Notes: a model not told the origin generated them from the letters alone. A stretch of 64,000 nucleotides of DNA from Tubiluchus corallicola (GCA_030141605.1 JAQGDQ010000254.1:135001-199000); one strand, 5' to 3'; positions 40,908-54,500 are shown, counted from the stretch's first letter. Numbers and translations: made by a program.

Positions 40908-41225
40908 TGCAGAAGAAATAACCCATAACACAGGTCTGATAATTGGATGAATTGAAAACAATATAAACCGAATTTATCTATTTCGCATCGTCATAACGCA
41001 TACACATTCCAGATGCCATGTGAACTTCACTTAAAGCGGCGTTTACCAGACAACCGAAATGCGTATGCGTTATCCACCTGCGTATAAATAATCAATAGGA
41101 AGTGGCTGCAGAAAAAATAACGCATAACGCAGGTCTGATAAACAGGTTAACTGAAAACAATATAAGGTGATTTTTACGCAATAGCACATAACGCATTCTG
41201 GATGTCTGACAAACACTGGTTAACG
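40906..41225. repeat. Direct and inverted repeat around a TAACGCAT motif
   Basis: The phrase GCTGCAGAA..AATAAC.CATAAC followed by CAGGTCTGATAA and GAAAACAATATA occurs twice, 199 bases apart (40906 and 41105). Between them, ATAACGCATACACATTCC (about 40992) is complemented by GAAATGCGTATGCGTTAT (about 41060). No coding content is seen. This may be another small non-autonomous element. Confidence 0.6.
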
Positions 41226-41239
41226 CAGTCAGCGTGTAT

Positions 41240-44190
41240 GTAGTCTAGTCCCATTTTCAGAAAAGTTTTTTTCTAAAAGTGAGCAGCGTAGCCAGTCTTA
41301 TCAATCTGAGCTTGTTGAAATAAACGCAAAAAAACAAAATGGTCGCCAAGTTTTTGCACAAACAATCTAAATTCAGAGAAATTTTCAGAAAATTAACATT
41401 AAGAAGCCAATACGACATCTATTCCAGGGTAGTTGGATCCGAGGAAGTCATTTCTGTCATTTTCATTTCAAAATGACTACTATTTCCAAAATGGCTACCA
41501 CATGATAATGAAATAATGCCGATCATGCAGTTACATTAAAGCATTTCATCATAAGATTTATTATAGGAACAAAACACAATCAACGGGATCTTTTTGAATA
41601 TAATGCAAAGCGATTCAAACAGCCCAATAAGTAAAAAACAAAATGGCCGACGGGATCCTGCTATAATTGCCTAGCGGAATGGTGAAAAACCTAGCATTTT
41701 CACTTAAGTTAGAAAACTTTGCACATTGTTAAAACCAATCAATGTGATTACTTTTGGATATGAGGTCAATCAAACGTCATCCAATATTTTCAAAATGCCT
41801 GTAATTGTTAGTTTTGAAAGCATATTCTAACTGTTGACGCAGTTAATATATCAACTTTGGTGTCTAAGTATAGGTTGGGTTTTCAATTTCAAAGAATGCC
41901 CAGAAACACATATGAAAACACCTAAGTTAAGATTTCAAGATGGTTGCCAAAATACTTGTAGCCGCTTGTGTAAATTACTAGTTGTATTGCCCGACCTAAG
42001 GTAAATAGGACGATGATATTAGTATCTGTATGTAGGCTTTACAGGTTAAGGATTTACTGTAGTACCAACATGACAAACATTTTTAAAATGGCCGAATAGC
42101 TGTTGCTGGGTTAATTTTAAAGCCATATCTTACGCCATATGAAAACGTGAATGCCATTCATTCTGAAAAAAACAACCCTGTAAGCAATTCTGAAAAAACA
42201 ACCCTGTAAGCAATCTATGCCAATACTATTTGTGACCAAACTTCAGTTTTTCCAGGAAGAGAAAAAAAGATGACATGGCCCACATAACAGAAGCATTTCT
42301 ATCTTTAACATTACTAGAGCAGAACAATTGACTCAACTCATACCTGTGCGGTAATGTTTTGTTGTACTCCTATATCACAAAGTTAGCACTTTGACATCAG
42401 TTTACAAAGCATGTAAAGGCTCCTCGAGTCACACGAGAGGAGTGATATTTCAGGCAGGTACTGTTGGTCCAGGCATTAATCCCAGCCCTAGCATCAGATG
42501 TGGATTCACTGACCACTACAATTACACACCAATATCATCATCTTATCTGCTCTGAGAACTATGATGCTAGCAATAGAAATCTTGTAAGCCATCTTGAAAG
42601 TGGCGGGCCTCATTTGATCTATATCTATAGCTTTTATTTTTAAAGCCCTATATCTAGAGCCTAAAATTATCATTCCATCTGCCTTAGAGCATGCAATATA
42701 GTTAATGTATTACACTAGCTGCCGCAGCCATTTTGGTAGCCACCTTGAAATTGACCTGGATCCCAAAATATTAGTCTTTTGTAGAACGGCGGAAAAGCTT
42801 ACTCACTTCGTCTAAAAGTTACGATACGTTTCACAAAGCTAAAACCCATCAAAGTGATTAATTTTAGATGCAATTTTTTGCAAAAAACGGTCGAAAACGG
42901 GGCATTTTTGGAGGTTTTTCGCCCCCCCCTTCCTTCCGGTGGGCTCAATTCGAAAAATAAACCATCAATGGCACGACACTAGATCGAGACCTTTCGTTTG
43001 ATGTACAGATCGCCGCAAATGGTGCCCTCGTCCGGGCTGTAGCCTCGAATCTTATATATATATATATATAAATATACCAAGAATATTAATATAAGGGATA
43101 TGAGGCCAAACGAAAATCATCCAGTATTGCCACCATTTCAAAATGCTTAGAAGATGGAAGGCTGGTGCTAGTTTTTTAAAGCCGTATGTTAGCTACTAGA
43201 GCACATAAGTGATTTTAAGCGTTAGTTATGGGTTGCTTTTCTCTTAGAACCTATATTTAGACACCAAAATCATGATCTTATCTATTCTAATAGTTAGGAT
43301 ATAACCTGTATATGCTAGCGATCCATCTTATTGGACATGTTGAAAATGGCGTCTATATAGGAGGATTATTTTATCTAAAATTAATCACCTTGACGGGTTC
43401 TAGCACTGTGCTAAATTTCATAACTTTTGGATGAAATTAGCAATTTGTCATAATTCTGCTGGGCGACGGGGACCAGGCGGCCATTTTCTTTTTTTTTTTT
43501 TTGCTTATACCTATTAACAATTATTAGTCTAGTTTATAATAAATCTTTAGGTGAAACAGGTAATATAACTGATCGGCATAATTTCTTCTTGCGTGGCGAC
43601 CATTTTGAAAACTGTGACCATTTTGTAACAAAAGTAACAGAAATGGATTGCAAAGGCCTTGGAATAAATCCAATCATTAATACTAATTTTCTGAGAAGTT
43701 GTTTTGATTTACATTGAGTGTGCAAAAACTGTGCAGTCATTTTATTTTTTTGCATTTTTGACCATTTTCCGTTAATTTTTCAAGCCGGCAACAGCTTTTT
43801 TCAGATTTAGCATGGTCACATTGATAAGACTGGCTATGTTGTCCACTTTTAGAAAAAAAATCCCCATACAACTTCATAGAAGCTTTTCATGATTTTCTTC
43901 CAGTCTATAGTGGCGGCCATTTTGAAAACGATCGACAGTTTTGAAATGAAAATTACAGAAATGGGTTTCACGGGTCCAACTACCATGTAATAGATGTCAT
44001 AATGGCTTTTTAATCTTAACTTTCTGGAAATTTCTTTTAATTCACGTAGGTTGTGCAAAAACTTGACAGCCATTTTGTTTTCCTGCGTTTTTAACCCCTT
44101 TCCGCTGACTTTTCGAGCTGGTAACTGCTTCTTCCGGATTCAGCATAGTCAAATTAGTAAGACTGACTATGATGCCAACTTAGGAAAAAA
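41240..44190. repeat. Composite fold-back repeat with AAAATGGC motifs, ~3 kb
   Basis: A unit of ~300 bp occurs on the plus strand at about 41255-41500 and twice in tandem on the minus strand at about 43500-43860 and 43850-44185. Shared landmarks are TAGCCAGTCTTATCAAT, AAGTTTTTGCACA and TTTCAAAATGGC. Other pieces recur inside: the phrase GGATATGAGG..CATCCA at 41756 and 43098, and CATCAAAGTGATTAATTTT near 42848 whose complement lies near 43376. The arms face each other across about 2 kb. No transposase is visible. Confidence 0.7.
42986..43076 (+). repeat. Dispersed repeat shared with 25.5 kb
   Basis: This second copy of the GAGACCTTTCGTTTG..GTAGCCTCGAAT segment ends in a (TA)n run, and is embedded inside the large fold-back repeat. 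See 25520-25620. Confidence 0.65.
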
Positions 44191-44980
44191 CGCCCTAGAA
44201 CTTTATAGCAGCACTTTTTTAGGATTTGGCCCTAGACTAATGAATCCTAGAGAAGCGAATTGGTATTTCGCATTGGTTACGAAGCTTTCCTACAATAAAA
44301 TTGTAAAAACTGCCATTTGGTGAGAATGTTTAACAGTTTTCTGGGATAAGAATGAGGCGAGACAAACGACCTTACAGCTTCACAAAATAATTCTCGAGAC
44401 ATTTTTGCAGTCTAAAATAAAATTGACTATGAATACCTGTAATGTGTGTTATGTGATAGTACATGTCTAGTATTTATCTGGCATATCATAATCATATACG
44501 TCAAGTACTTATTATCTGACACAGATCATATTAAAACCTAATACATGCGTGTGTAAAAGTTTAGCTATTAGTGATAACAGCATCAAGTAACAAGTGATCT
44601 TTGATCAATCAATAAATTATCAATTGATACTTGATAAACACAGCCCTTAACAACAGCTGTCTTCTTTCACATCAATTATATCAACTCTTTCATAACGTTT
44701 TTTAATTAATGAAACTGGCAGCATTGACGTGTCTGCAAGTCACTATAGATAGTTCCCATTAACTATAATAACTGTAGTCTTATAATAACCTAGTACATGG
44801 CGAGCTCAGTTCACTACTGCGACAGCAGAAATGAAATAAATATCAGGATGGCCGGTGAAAACGATGACCAACTAAATGCTCGTTTATTTATTATAATCTT
44901 GATGTCAACTTTATCCACGAAATTTTAAAATCAAAATTAATTAAAATATTATAAAATGAGTGTGATTACTTAGAATCATT
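44191..44980. other. AT-rich intergenic DNA
   Basis: No gene seen. Two overlapping AATAAA on the minus strand (44883-44892) are possible distal poly(A) signals of srGAP. Confidence 0.4.
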
Positions 44981-45198
44981 CTAGTGTGAGCAATCTCAGA
45001 TTTCATTAGAAATGTTGAAATTGGTTGGCCAGCTAAAAGGATGAACCGTGGACTGTCTTGATCAAGGGCATATGATGGCTTAGTGATCCAAGACATCTGT
45101 CTTGTAAGCAGAAAATCTAGTTCAAATCTAGGCTGTATTCCGACTTCCTCACACGTCCTGCTTTTCAAGTTTGATATCAAAATTTAATTAACTGTGAG
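44981..45198 (+). mobile_element. SINE-like element with tRNA-Thr(TGT)-like domain, copy 2
   Basis: Homologous throughout to 31475-31271. The tRNA-like part (about 45075-45140) has an A-box-like TGGCTTAGTGATCC, a TCTGT/GCAGA anticodon stem with one wobble around loop CTTGTAA (anticodon TGT), and a T arm TCTAG-TTCAAAT-CTAGG with a B-box-like core. The acceptor stem is absent. The element has about 90 bases 5' of the tRNA-like domain, unusual for a classical SINE. Confidence 0.65.
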
Positions 45199-45248
45199 TT
45201 GTACATTAAAAAATCTGTAAATGTCTATTTGTTGTCAGAATTACTTAA

Positions 45249-45254
45249 TTTAAT
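45249..45254 (-). terminator. srGAP: Candidate srGAP poly(A) signal (ATTAAA)
   Basis: ATTAAA on the minus strand, about 1.04 kb after the srGAP stop codon. The interval 45250-46290 is U-rich in the transcript orientation, consistent with a 3' UTR. Other sites are possible (44883-44892). Confidence 0.3.
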
Positions 45255-46293
45255 TGCTTATATCTGATATACAAGCAAGTATAATTAGCTATTTTACATT
45301 TAACAAATACAGTGCATATTATTCACATGATTGTTTTTCAATCGTTCATAGGCCTAAAGTACAAATTGAAATTCAGTAAGGCAAGTTCTATGGAGAATTT
45401 TGACTGAAAACCCTACAATCACACACAAAAGTTGATATGACAAAATGCTGTAAAGTAGTAATTAGCATAGCAACTGCTTTGAGATAAAAGTACAAAGCAA
45501 ATTAAAGATACACATGTAGTTACTAATATAATGGCGTTACAAATAGAATACATGGGTACATAAATCCAGCAATATTCACCGACTGTTACATATGTTAGCA
45601 CAGCTAAGCATTGAAAATGTAATATGAAAATCGAGCACAAAACAGAGCAACTAAATCTCGTATATAACACACGCAGTTAACTAAAATAGTTAAGATGCCA
45701 AAATCGACATTATAATCACAAATTATTAACAAAAGTATGAACGAGGTACAACTTTGAAATGGTCATCATCCGATAAAATTAGTTAAATTAGTAATCAATA
45801 GTCAATTTGCAGCAAAAATTTTGAACAATTGCTTCACAGCATATCTTGTTTTACAAACACATCAGATGAAACAGAACATCTACAATAAACAAATTAGTTA
45901 AAATACTAGGCAAACTAATAGCAGTTTAAAACCATAAATTACTAAAAATATTTAAGCAAAAGTCCCAAAAATGCAACTAATTAAGTTGGCCAAAAATCAA
46001 TTATCAGTTCTGATCAAGTCTGACAAGGACTGAGGCAAGCAGCAAAATGAGACAAGGCCTGGACTTGCTTGATACATTATTAATACAAATGTTGTCTCTT
46101 GCACATTAGCACAAATGCTATCTCTTTCATATTAGCAGCAATGCTATCACTAAGACCAGTTTAAGCTATATTTAGCAACTGTTCTGTCTAGTACTTTCAG
46201 GTTACAATATGTATACCAAGTGATACTTTTTTTACTAAATAAACATATGCGGAATGAACTAAATTGTACACAACTATCTAAATCTCACAATCA
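45255..46293 (-). other. srGAP: srGAP 3' UTR (inferred)
   Basis: A- and C-rich on plus, hence U- and G-rich in the transcript. It contains a short imperfect duplication of AGCACAAATGCTATCTC / AGCAGCAATGCTATCAC near 46108-46150. The small open frame at 45419-45670 is not credible as a gene. Confidence 0.4.
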
Positions 46294-47794
46294 TTATACA
46301 TCACTGGATTTTAGATCGGTAAGTTTGTACTCTTTTGTCATTTGACGCGTTTGCTTTTCCGACTGAGTTCGGCGTAGTTGCATAGGAGATTTTCGGGCAG
46401 CATCCGGCGATGGAGTTGTCGGTAGGCTTGTGGAAGCATCGGGTTTTGTCTTTTCAATGAAAGTAACCGGTTTGTCTTTGCTAACGTTAGGGATCATTCC
46501 CAGTTCAATCTCCAGGTTGGACAGAGTACGAGAAATATGTGACGTCTCAGCCGAAAGCAATTCGTTGGAATATGACTGAGATCTGAACAGTTTGCCATAC
46601 TCCGAGCGAGATATGCGGTGCGGCAAGGAAGCACTATGGTCTACAATTGGTGCATCATTCCCGAGCTCCAGCGAAGTTGGGGTGCTTCTGCTAATACTGA
46701 GACTAGCTCCTTCTCCCTTCTTCAATGTAGATTGGCCACTTTTTGCAAAGGCATCTGCGGCAGTCAAAACCGGACTAGGTGAATGTCGTTTTGGTATTGG
46801 AACAGCAAGTCCAACAGGAGCTACAGTGCTGACTAAGACTGGAGGAAACTTTGAGGGACTAGCAGACGTAATTATAGGAAGGTCACAGACAAGATCAGGT
46901 TGGTCTGTGCTCAAACTACAAGCACTTCCTTTTCGGCTGTTACTCTGGCTCTTAGATTCTATGTACTCGATATCAGACTTGACAGACGCCATCACGTTAT
47001 CGAATTCACGGACCATCGAATCTCTGTATAAACCTTTGATTGGATTATGTGGACGGAGAACAACATTGGAATCAGTTTTTGGTGATTCACTTGTTTTGCC
47101 TTTTGCATCAGTCAATTTATCAACTTTATGCTCCTCATCTAGTTCACTCCTTGACACATCACTTTTAGATTTTGCACTCTCACAAGAACTCTTCCTATCT
47201 ACAGCATTCTGACTAGTAACACTTAAATCATCTTCCTGTATTGAAAGTGACTCTCTTGATAACTTTTTAGTCAACTCTTCTAAACTCGTTTCGACTTTCA
47301 ATTCGTTAGCATCCTTCATTAGCGCCGGACTACTATAACTATGCTCGTGTTTGCTGTTGTCATTAGTTTTTTTTCCAGAACTGAAAGTTGATACATTAGT
47401 ACACGGCATTGATTCACTATGCATTTGCACTTTATTCAGTGAATTACTGAAATTAGTTCTGTCCTTATAGGCATTTTGTTGACCAGAATCACTCATTTTG
47501 TGTCGTGAATTTGATGCATACTTTTCACTCTTATCAACATTAGAGCTGACTAATTGTGCATATGGAGAACCATCCTTTTCCTCCACTATTTGAACAACAG
47601 CATACGGACTGGCACCCACCAGTATATTGGAAAAAGTCGGTGAACAAGGAGGCGTCTTATCACTCACATTCGACGAAGGGGGAGAACGAGCAACAGCGCG
47701 AGAAGGAGATGAATGATTTGAAGGCATTGATGAACTCACGTTGCTGTTTGTTCGTCTGTTAGAATCACTGGACCATAAGTTGTCAGCCTTTTCT
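46294..47794 (-). CDS. srGAP: srGAP last exon: Ser-rich C-terminal tail
   Basis: The exon begins with one base that completes an Arg codon (CG+A) and continues EKADNLWSSDSNRRTNSNVS, then about 480 residues rich in Ser, Pro and Lys with many SP and SxxS-type sites. It ends KLTDLKSSDV and a stop. It contains the segment YRDSMVREFDNVMASVKSDI, which may be helical. The tail is the least conserved part of srGAPs and is probably a disordered, phosphorylated region. The acceptor TTTTATTTTCAG is clear. Confidence 0.9.
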
Positions 47795-50700
47795 CTGAAA
47801 ATAAAATAAAGCTAGCGTTAGTACTATGCAGAAGTTACAAGAATAAAACTACATGACTGAACAACATACATACATTTTTCATTGTTTTCCAGCTTAAATG
47901 AATTGCTTCATTACATTTGTGATTAACATTATGCTAGGATGAAAGTTATATTTCCGATGTATAACTGCTGGCCTCTGTGTCTATTAAACAGGTGCCCTAA
48001 GTGCAAATCACAAAAAGGTTCAAATTTTATCAGCATATCACTATCTCATTATAAAAGTATCCCTACGGATTATAAACCTGGCCTAGTAAACTCATGGTTG
48101 CACTCTCTATAAGTACTGCCATAATTAACTAATGGGAATGAGGCAAAAGTTCATTGTTGCTAAGAAAAAGGACGCTTGTATACCAAAACTGCCCATAAGT
48201 CAACGCAATTAAAACTGCATTATGATGCTTCAAAGTATCAGTATCTTATAAGATTCAAAGTATCTTATTCTTTACACATACGAATCCTAAACATATCCAA
48301 CTTTTAACGAAATTGTTTTAAATATCTATAATTTAAGTTTATGACACCTGCCCACTTCTCTGCCTAAAAATTGATATTGCAATTATGAAAAGAACTCCTG
48401 TTTTTAAACGTCGATAATGGATCCTAGAAACAATCGCTTTGCTAGTAGTTTTTTTTCTTGCCAAACCCTTCCTTTGCAAGAACCATCTGTTGGCTTTGAA
48501 CATAACTTTAACATGCTCTTACAAAGTCTATAACAACCATCCTTTCGTGGGGTTGCAGGAATGCAACAAAAACAATGGCAAACCTGAACAGTGATTTTCT
48601 CAAAAGCATGTTTTTTGTGTACACTGCGCAGCATGCACCCCAACTTCAACATGGATTATTTTAGCTTAGAAATAACGTAGAGCAATGAGTTTGGTATCAA
48701 ATGTACGAAATAGAGGTTTGGGATGTGTGAATAGGAAGTGAATAAGTAGAAAAGTTTAAATGCCAACTTATGGACATTTTTGCTGTGCAAACTCACTAAT
48801 ACAAAAAATGCTTAATGTATTTTTGAAAGATGCAAGGTGATCAAATATTCCCAACATCATAATTATGTCAAGTTATTTAAGTGCATTTTTATTAATGCCA
48901 TATTAAATCTCACCGCATTTTCGTCACAGCTATATACTTGTCTGGCACTAGGCCAGCCTTGCCCTCGATGCTTCCCTCCCACCAGTCGGACGACACTTGA
49001 TTGTGAAGATTAATGGCGGCACCTTTACGAAAAGTCAGCTCACGTTCTGAGCGACCATCGAAATCAAACTGTGCAATAGCGTCAACAATCTCTGTAAATA
49101 CATTAAGACATGTGACAGTGAAGCACTGATGTCATCCATGCCTGCAAGAGTTTGGTAGGTGTATGGTAGTTGAATTCATGATGGACATGATACATAGCCT
49201 GCAATGGGATTTACAGTATTCAATTCCATTCAAAATTTTATTCTTATCATAAAATTATAGTTAGTAATTTATATTAACAAAATAAAGACAGGTGGCAAAG
49301 AGGTCATCGAGCAGCCACCCCAATCTAAATAAGTGATTTTTAGATACCAAGCCTTTTTAATATGTGCACACGTTACACCAATTAGTTGTCTTACTATGTT
49401 TTGCAAATTTAATATTGTCCGACAAGACAATAACTAAAATTGTGCAAATGAGATTAATAAATTTACAGATATTTTGAAGTTTGTGGTGGACAAAATGAGC
49501 AAAACGTAGCAACGCAATAAAAGTTAACAGAAATACAGTCACATGACATGCAGTATCAATTAACTATGCAATATAAAATAAATTATATAAACTAAAATAA
49601 AAAGAACAGAAATAAACTGAAACTTTGCATTTCAATCACTTTGCTAATGCACATTTTGTTTATTTGCTACTTTACATTTATTAAATTACTATTTAATATT
49701 AATATTCAAGCTTGTATCGACAGTCGACTAAAAGCTTTTTTGCTTCACCTTCATCACCAGAATCCGTGTCTGATTCTGATCCCGAATTCCTGCTGGTGTC
49801 TTGCATGTCACTTTGACTAAAAACAAACAAGAAGCAATGATTAAAATTAAGGAGACACAAATCTAATCAAAATAGTAGCAAAATTCTTGCTAATTAAATT
49901 ATCTGTAACTGTAATGTAGTACAACTGACAAAGTAGTACACTATAAATCAATCGTGAGCAAATTCCTGCACTCACACAAAATACTCTATTGTAAAAGCAG
50001 CCTACTACATGTATATGCAGTGGCAATTTGCAAGCGATTTCTTTTTGTTCGAATGTTCTACAATAGCAAAAGTTTATTTATGACTGGGGTTCGCAAATTT
50101 TATTATCTTATGTCCAATTTTGCATGTGAATTGACACCATAACCTGGGCATCTGAACCCCACAAACTGCATTGATCAAAATAAACATCAAAACATAATCA
50201 TTATGCTTTTTGTTATTGCAACTGCATGCATAGTTTCATTTTTACATCAGAACTTGTATTTTGTTCTATTACAATTGTATTACAATCTATTGTAGTTTAT
50301 TAATTAATGAGACAGACAACCGAAACCAAACTCACTGATTACAAATTGTTACAAGACACGAAATCAAGCGTGGGCACGAACATTACAATGAAAGTATGTG
50401 GAACGAATAAACTGTAGAATTGCAAGCTGAGGCCCAGCAAATATATATTTGCACATTCAGGGGTATTGCTTATATGATTAGTTCCAGGAACATGCTTAAT
50501 TTGCTCCCATCTTACCAAGAAGCCATGGGCTAACTAAAAAACTGCCAGAGCTGAAAATGCGAATAGGACCTGCTGTTGAATCAAGATTATGTTTTGTATG
50601 CGGATCATTATCGTATTGGAAGCCAAAAACGATTGTTTTTTCTGCCAAAATATCGTATTTTCGCTCAAAATCCAAAATTATTGCATATTTGCAGCAAATT

Positions 50701-51548
50701 ATTATTAATGTATAGTTATGCACTTAATAGATAATTATAACACCAAAAAGTGGCATTAACAAATGCAAAATCAAAATACAGTAAAATGTTGTTAACATCT
50801 GATGTGCAGAATCAAGCTACACTGTCATCATCATGGGCATTTTTTTTTTGAGATCACTGCTTTTTCAGGAGACTGTGGCAAATAACAGTGACCAGCCTGC
50901 TTCAAACTACGATGAAATCAAACTTTGTTTATTTCCTGGTGGATAGCAGTAATGTTTTAAATGTTTTCAGTGCTCAGTTGTTTCAAACTTTCGTTTTTCT
51001 TACATATCTAAATGTAAACTATCATATAATTATCGATTATATTTTTTTATCGCATAGTCTCTTTTTTGTACAGTATGACGCCTCAAATTACCATATATTC
51101 TGATAATTATCATATAAATGGTAACTCTATGCATGTTGAATTCTAGTTTGCAATGAGGCAAAGTGTATAAAAAAGAAAACCATTGCTCACTAAAAATTTT
51201 CTTTACCTAGTCTCAGCAATCGGAATAAAGAACTTCTCATACAATATACCATTCTCCTTACGAGGAAAGATCTCTTCCTGATGTACAATCATGTTCTTTA
51301 CTAGGGCATTCACGGCACTCTGGTGATGCACCGTGCTCTGAAATCAAACAGCAAAAAATTTAAAAATAAACTGTCATGAGTACTTCTCAAGTATTTTTAA
51401 ATTTACATGTCACTTTTACCAATTAAAAACATCGAATAATTGGAATGCAACAAGTTGGGGTAAATTCACATCATCATTGCCATCATCATCATCATCATCA
51501 TCATCATCACAATCATCATCACCATTTCAACATCATCTGTATCACCAC

Positions 51549-51596
<48 letters not shown>

Positions 51597-54500
51597 TATA
51601 TGCCCATCATCATCATCATTATCATCATCATTATATGCCCATCACATCTATTACAGGCAAGATTTTCAAAAGAAATGTGCCTTCAAGACAGGTAAACACA
51701 GCAGTTAATCCAACAAAAAACTAGACACTACTGCTCATATGCCAGTTGCCTGTTAGCACCAATTTCTGATTCGGATAAATTCTGAATAGATTGAAACAGC
51801 CATATTCAGTTTTTGAAAGATTTTATGTGAACTTGAATCAAAATCAGGCGTTCAAAAGATGAAAGTTTTTTAACACTTCAACTGTTAAAAGCTACTTCAC
51901 ATTTAAATCTCTACAGTAGAATATTAACAATCAAAGAATATCCTTAAAACAAAATTATGTTTGCGTTGGCATCACAAATCATACAACAAAAATGCTATCA
52001 ATATGATGAAAACGTATCAGCACATTTACCTGATTAGTATCAGAAGGCATCGGAAGCAGAGTTGGTCCAAAGCAAATAGCAAGGTTGTACGGTTCCATCA
52101 TATTTTCATCACTAAATTCAGATAGATGATTCAGAAAAGAAAACAGGTATCGAAGCACGACAAAGACCGGTCGAGGAAGAGTCAGCAGTAAGCTCCGAAC
52201 TCTCTCAACAAAATACTCGGTTGGTTCTAAAACTGGTAAAAAAGAATCAAAATTAAAATCAGTAATTGATGACACTCATTACAGTTTGTTTTTCTATCAA
52301 AATTCATGTTCTGGGGCACTAGATGCACACTAAAAAACACTAAATCAAAATAATGCCAAATCTTCTATACTAAATTTTTATGCATATATTATATTTTGCA
52401 ACCTTAGTGGTGATGTAAAAATCTACATTTTTCCAAAACACAAACTAGTTGTAAGAGCATGATCACAGATGAAAGGGAAAAAATATTACAAAGTTTCCAG
52501 TAAACCATGAGTAAAAAGCACCTATAGTATAAATATACTAAACACTGCTACATTTTCACAATTTTTGTAACAAACAAGCGTGGTAACAATCATATATATA
52601 ATTTAGTACTATACTCAGTGCAGAACTATACTAAATAGTATTTCAGAAACATAGGAAAAATTAACGTAAACATATTTTAAAGTTAAAAAATATGACATCA
52701 CAAAAATTAGTGTTACATTTTGAGTAAAGACTACTTTGCCTCATGTAAATGTTAATATGCAATTAGATGGTAGAGATCTTGTATAACTACATACCTGAAA
52801 TTACTTGATTAATACTCCTTAGTGAAATTTACAAAGACAAACATTTCCAACAGTCATTATTTCCACATTAACACTAACTGACACACAAAAAGCAACTGTC
52901 TGGATTAAAAAAATATTTACTTTTACAAACCAAAAGACACTTACAGGCACATTTAACAAATTGGTCAAACATTGCAGCTGGTAAGAGCGGTTCCCTGAGT
53001 TCTCGGAGGTACATTTTAAGCAGACCAGCCACACTGTTTACGTCATTGCACTCAATTGCATCCGTTAGTGGGTCTTCTCCTGCACAACAAACAGATACTT
53101 GATAGATGAACAGAATGTAAATTTCAAAGTGATTTTTTTTAGTCGAATATAAATGGAAAAACCAGTCAGTAGCAGCTTTCATAGGCCTACTCTAATAAAA
53201 TGTTTGCAGTGAGGTCACTGCTTGACCCATTATCAAGGACATCCTTCTAAGATAAGCCCCTGAACCAGCAGAGGTGTCTCTGCCATGTATGTATATCCTC
53301 CCTCAATGAAGTAAACAGCCAGAATCAGTACGGTGAATGAAACTCCAAGAGCGAACATTGAACCCAGGTGATCACGAGCCATTCACACAGTCGTGTGCAC
53401 ATATCACTCTGACTGCCATGAAGAGCCTTACCCGAATAAATGTTGTCCTAACTTACTTAATGTAGCGCTTGTCACTCTTTAGAACATCTAGTCAGTTATG
53501 TTGACATAATAAATTTACTGATAAAAATATACAATTGTATGTGTATATACTCTGTGAAACTCTTTAATTAAATCCCTATGTGGTTTGTTTGACTTAGATA
53601 CTAATTAAGGGAGTACAACGGGTGGAAAGCCATGAGTGACCTAAGTTTTGACGAAACATACTAAACTGCAAGCTAGTTCTTCTGTAGATCTATTTCTTTC
53701 AAAAAAACTAGATGACTTTTAACATTAATTGCATTTTAACAGAATAGCAGAATAAATCAAAGTCATTCAAATACAAAAAAATCAAGTCTTTCTCTTTAAA
53801 ACTCTGCAGTTGGCTTGGTTCCCTATTCCTGGACTTCTCCAAAGCCTTTACTGTTGACGACATTCACATTGTTACGGATTATAGGCCACTGTAAAAGTCA
53901 CTAAGACAGGAAAAATAGTAAAATGAAATTTTAAAGTAATGATAATGTAATAATTAACATAATAATTAATGTTTTTAATATAATAATTTTTAATTATTAG
54001 CTGTTATGTTAAACTGCAGTCGTGTCAGAAGACACATACCAAGAAAAGGACTACCTCATCAGCATTTCTGGTAAGACGACAAAAATGCGAATAAAAATAA
54101 ATGGAAAATAAATAAAAACCTTTTTCGAATAGATTCCTCAGTTCGTTGACCTCCACTTGCGACCCAGAAACCCGGAATATTCCCTGCTGGTGTAATCCGT
54201 GGATATTAATGGTTCGTATGCAGCTCTGTACAACCTGTGGTACATCTTGACCAGTAGCCTAAAACATGCAGCAAGCTCTTAGTGGTAATCTCATTAAGAA
54301 ATGCTTAAAGCCTTGCAGATTGCCAGGATTTGAATGAGGTTAATGTCATGGGCAGCTTAAGCAAAGTACGTCTCATCAGAATGATTGGAACAAAAACACA
54401 CAAACAAATTGGATCTATCTTATGAATAAATGGTGCTGTTTTAAAATGCTGCATGAAAGCAATAAGTATGCACAGCAGATATGTATATGTACATATATAT

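Noticed and set aside
46592-47212. 206-codon plus-strand frame
   Set aside because: Shadow of the srGAP last exon.
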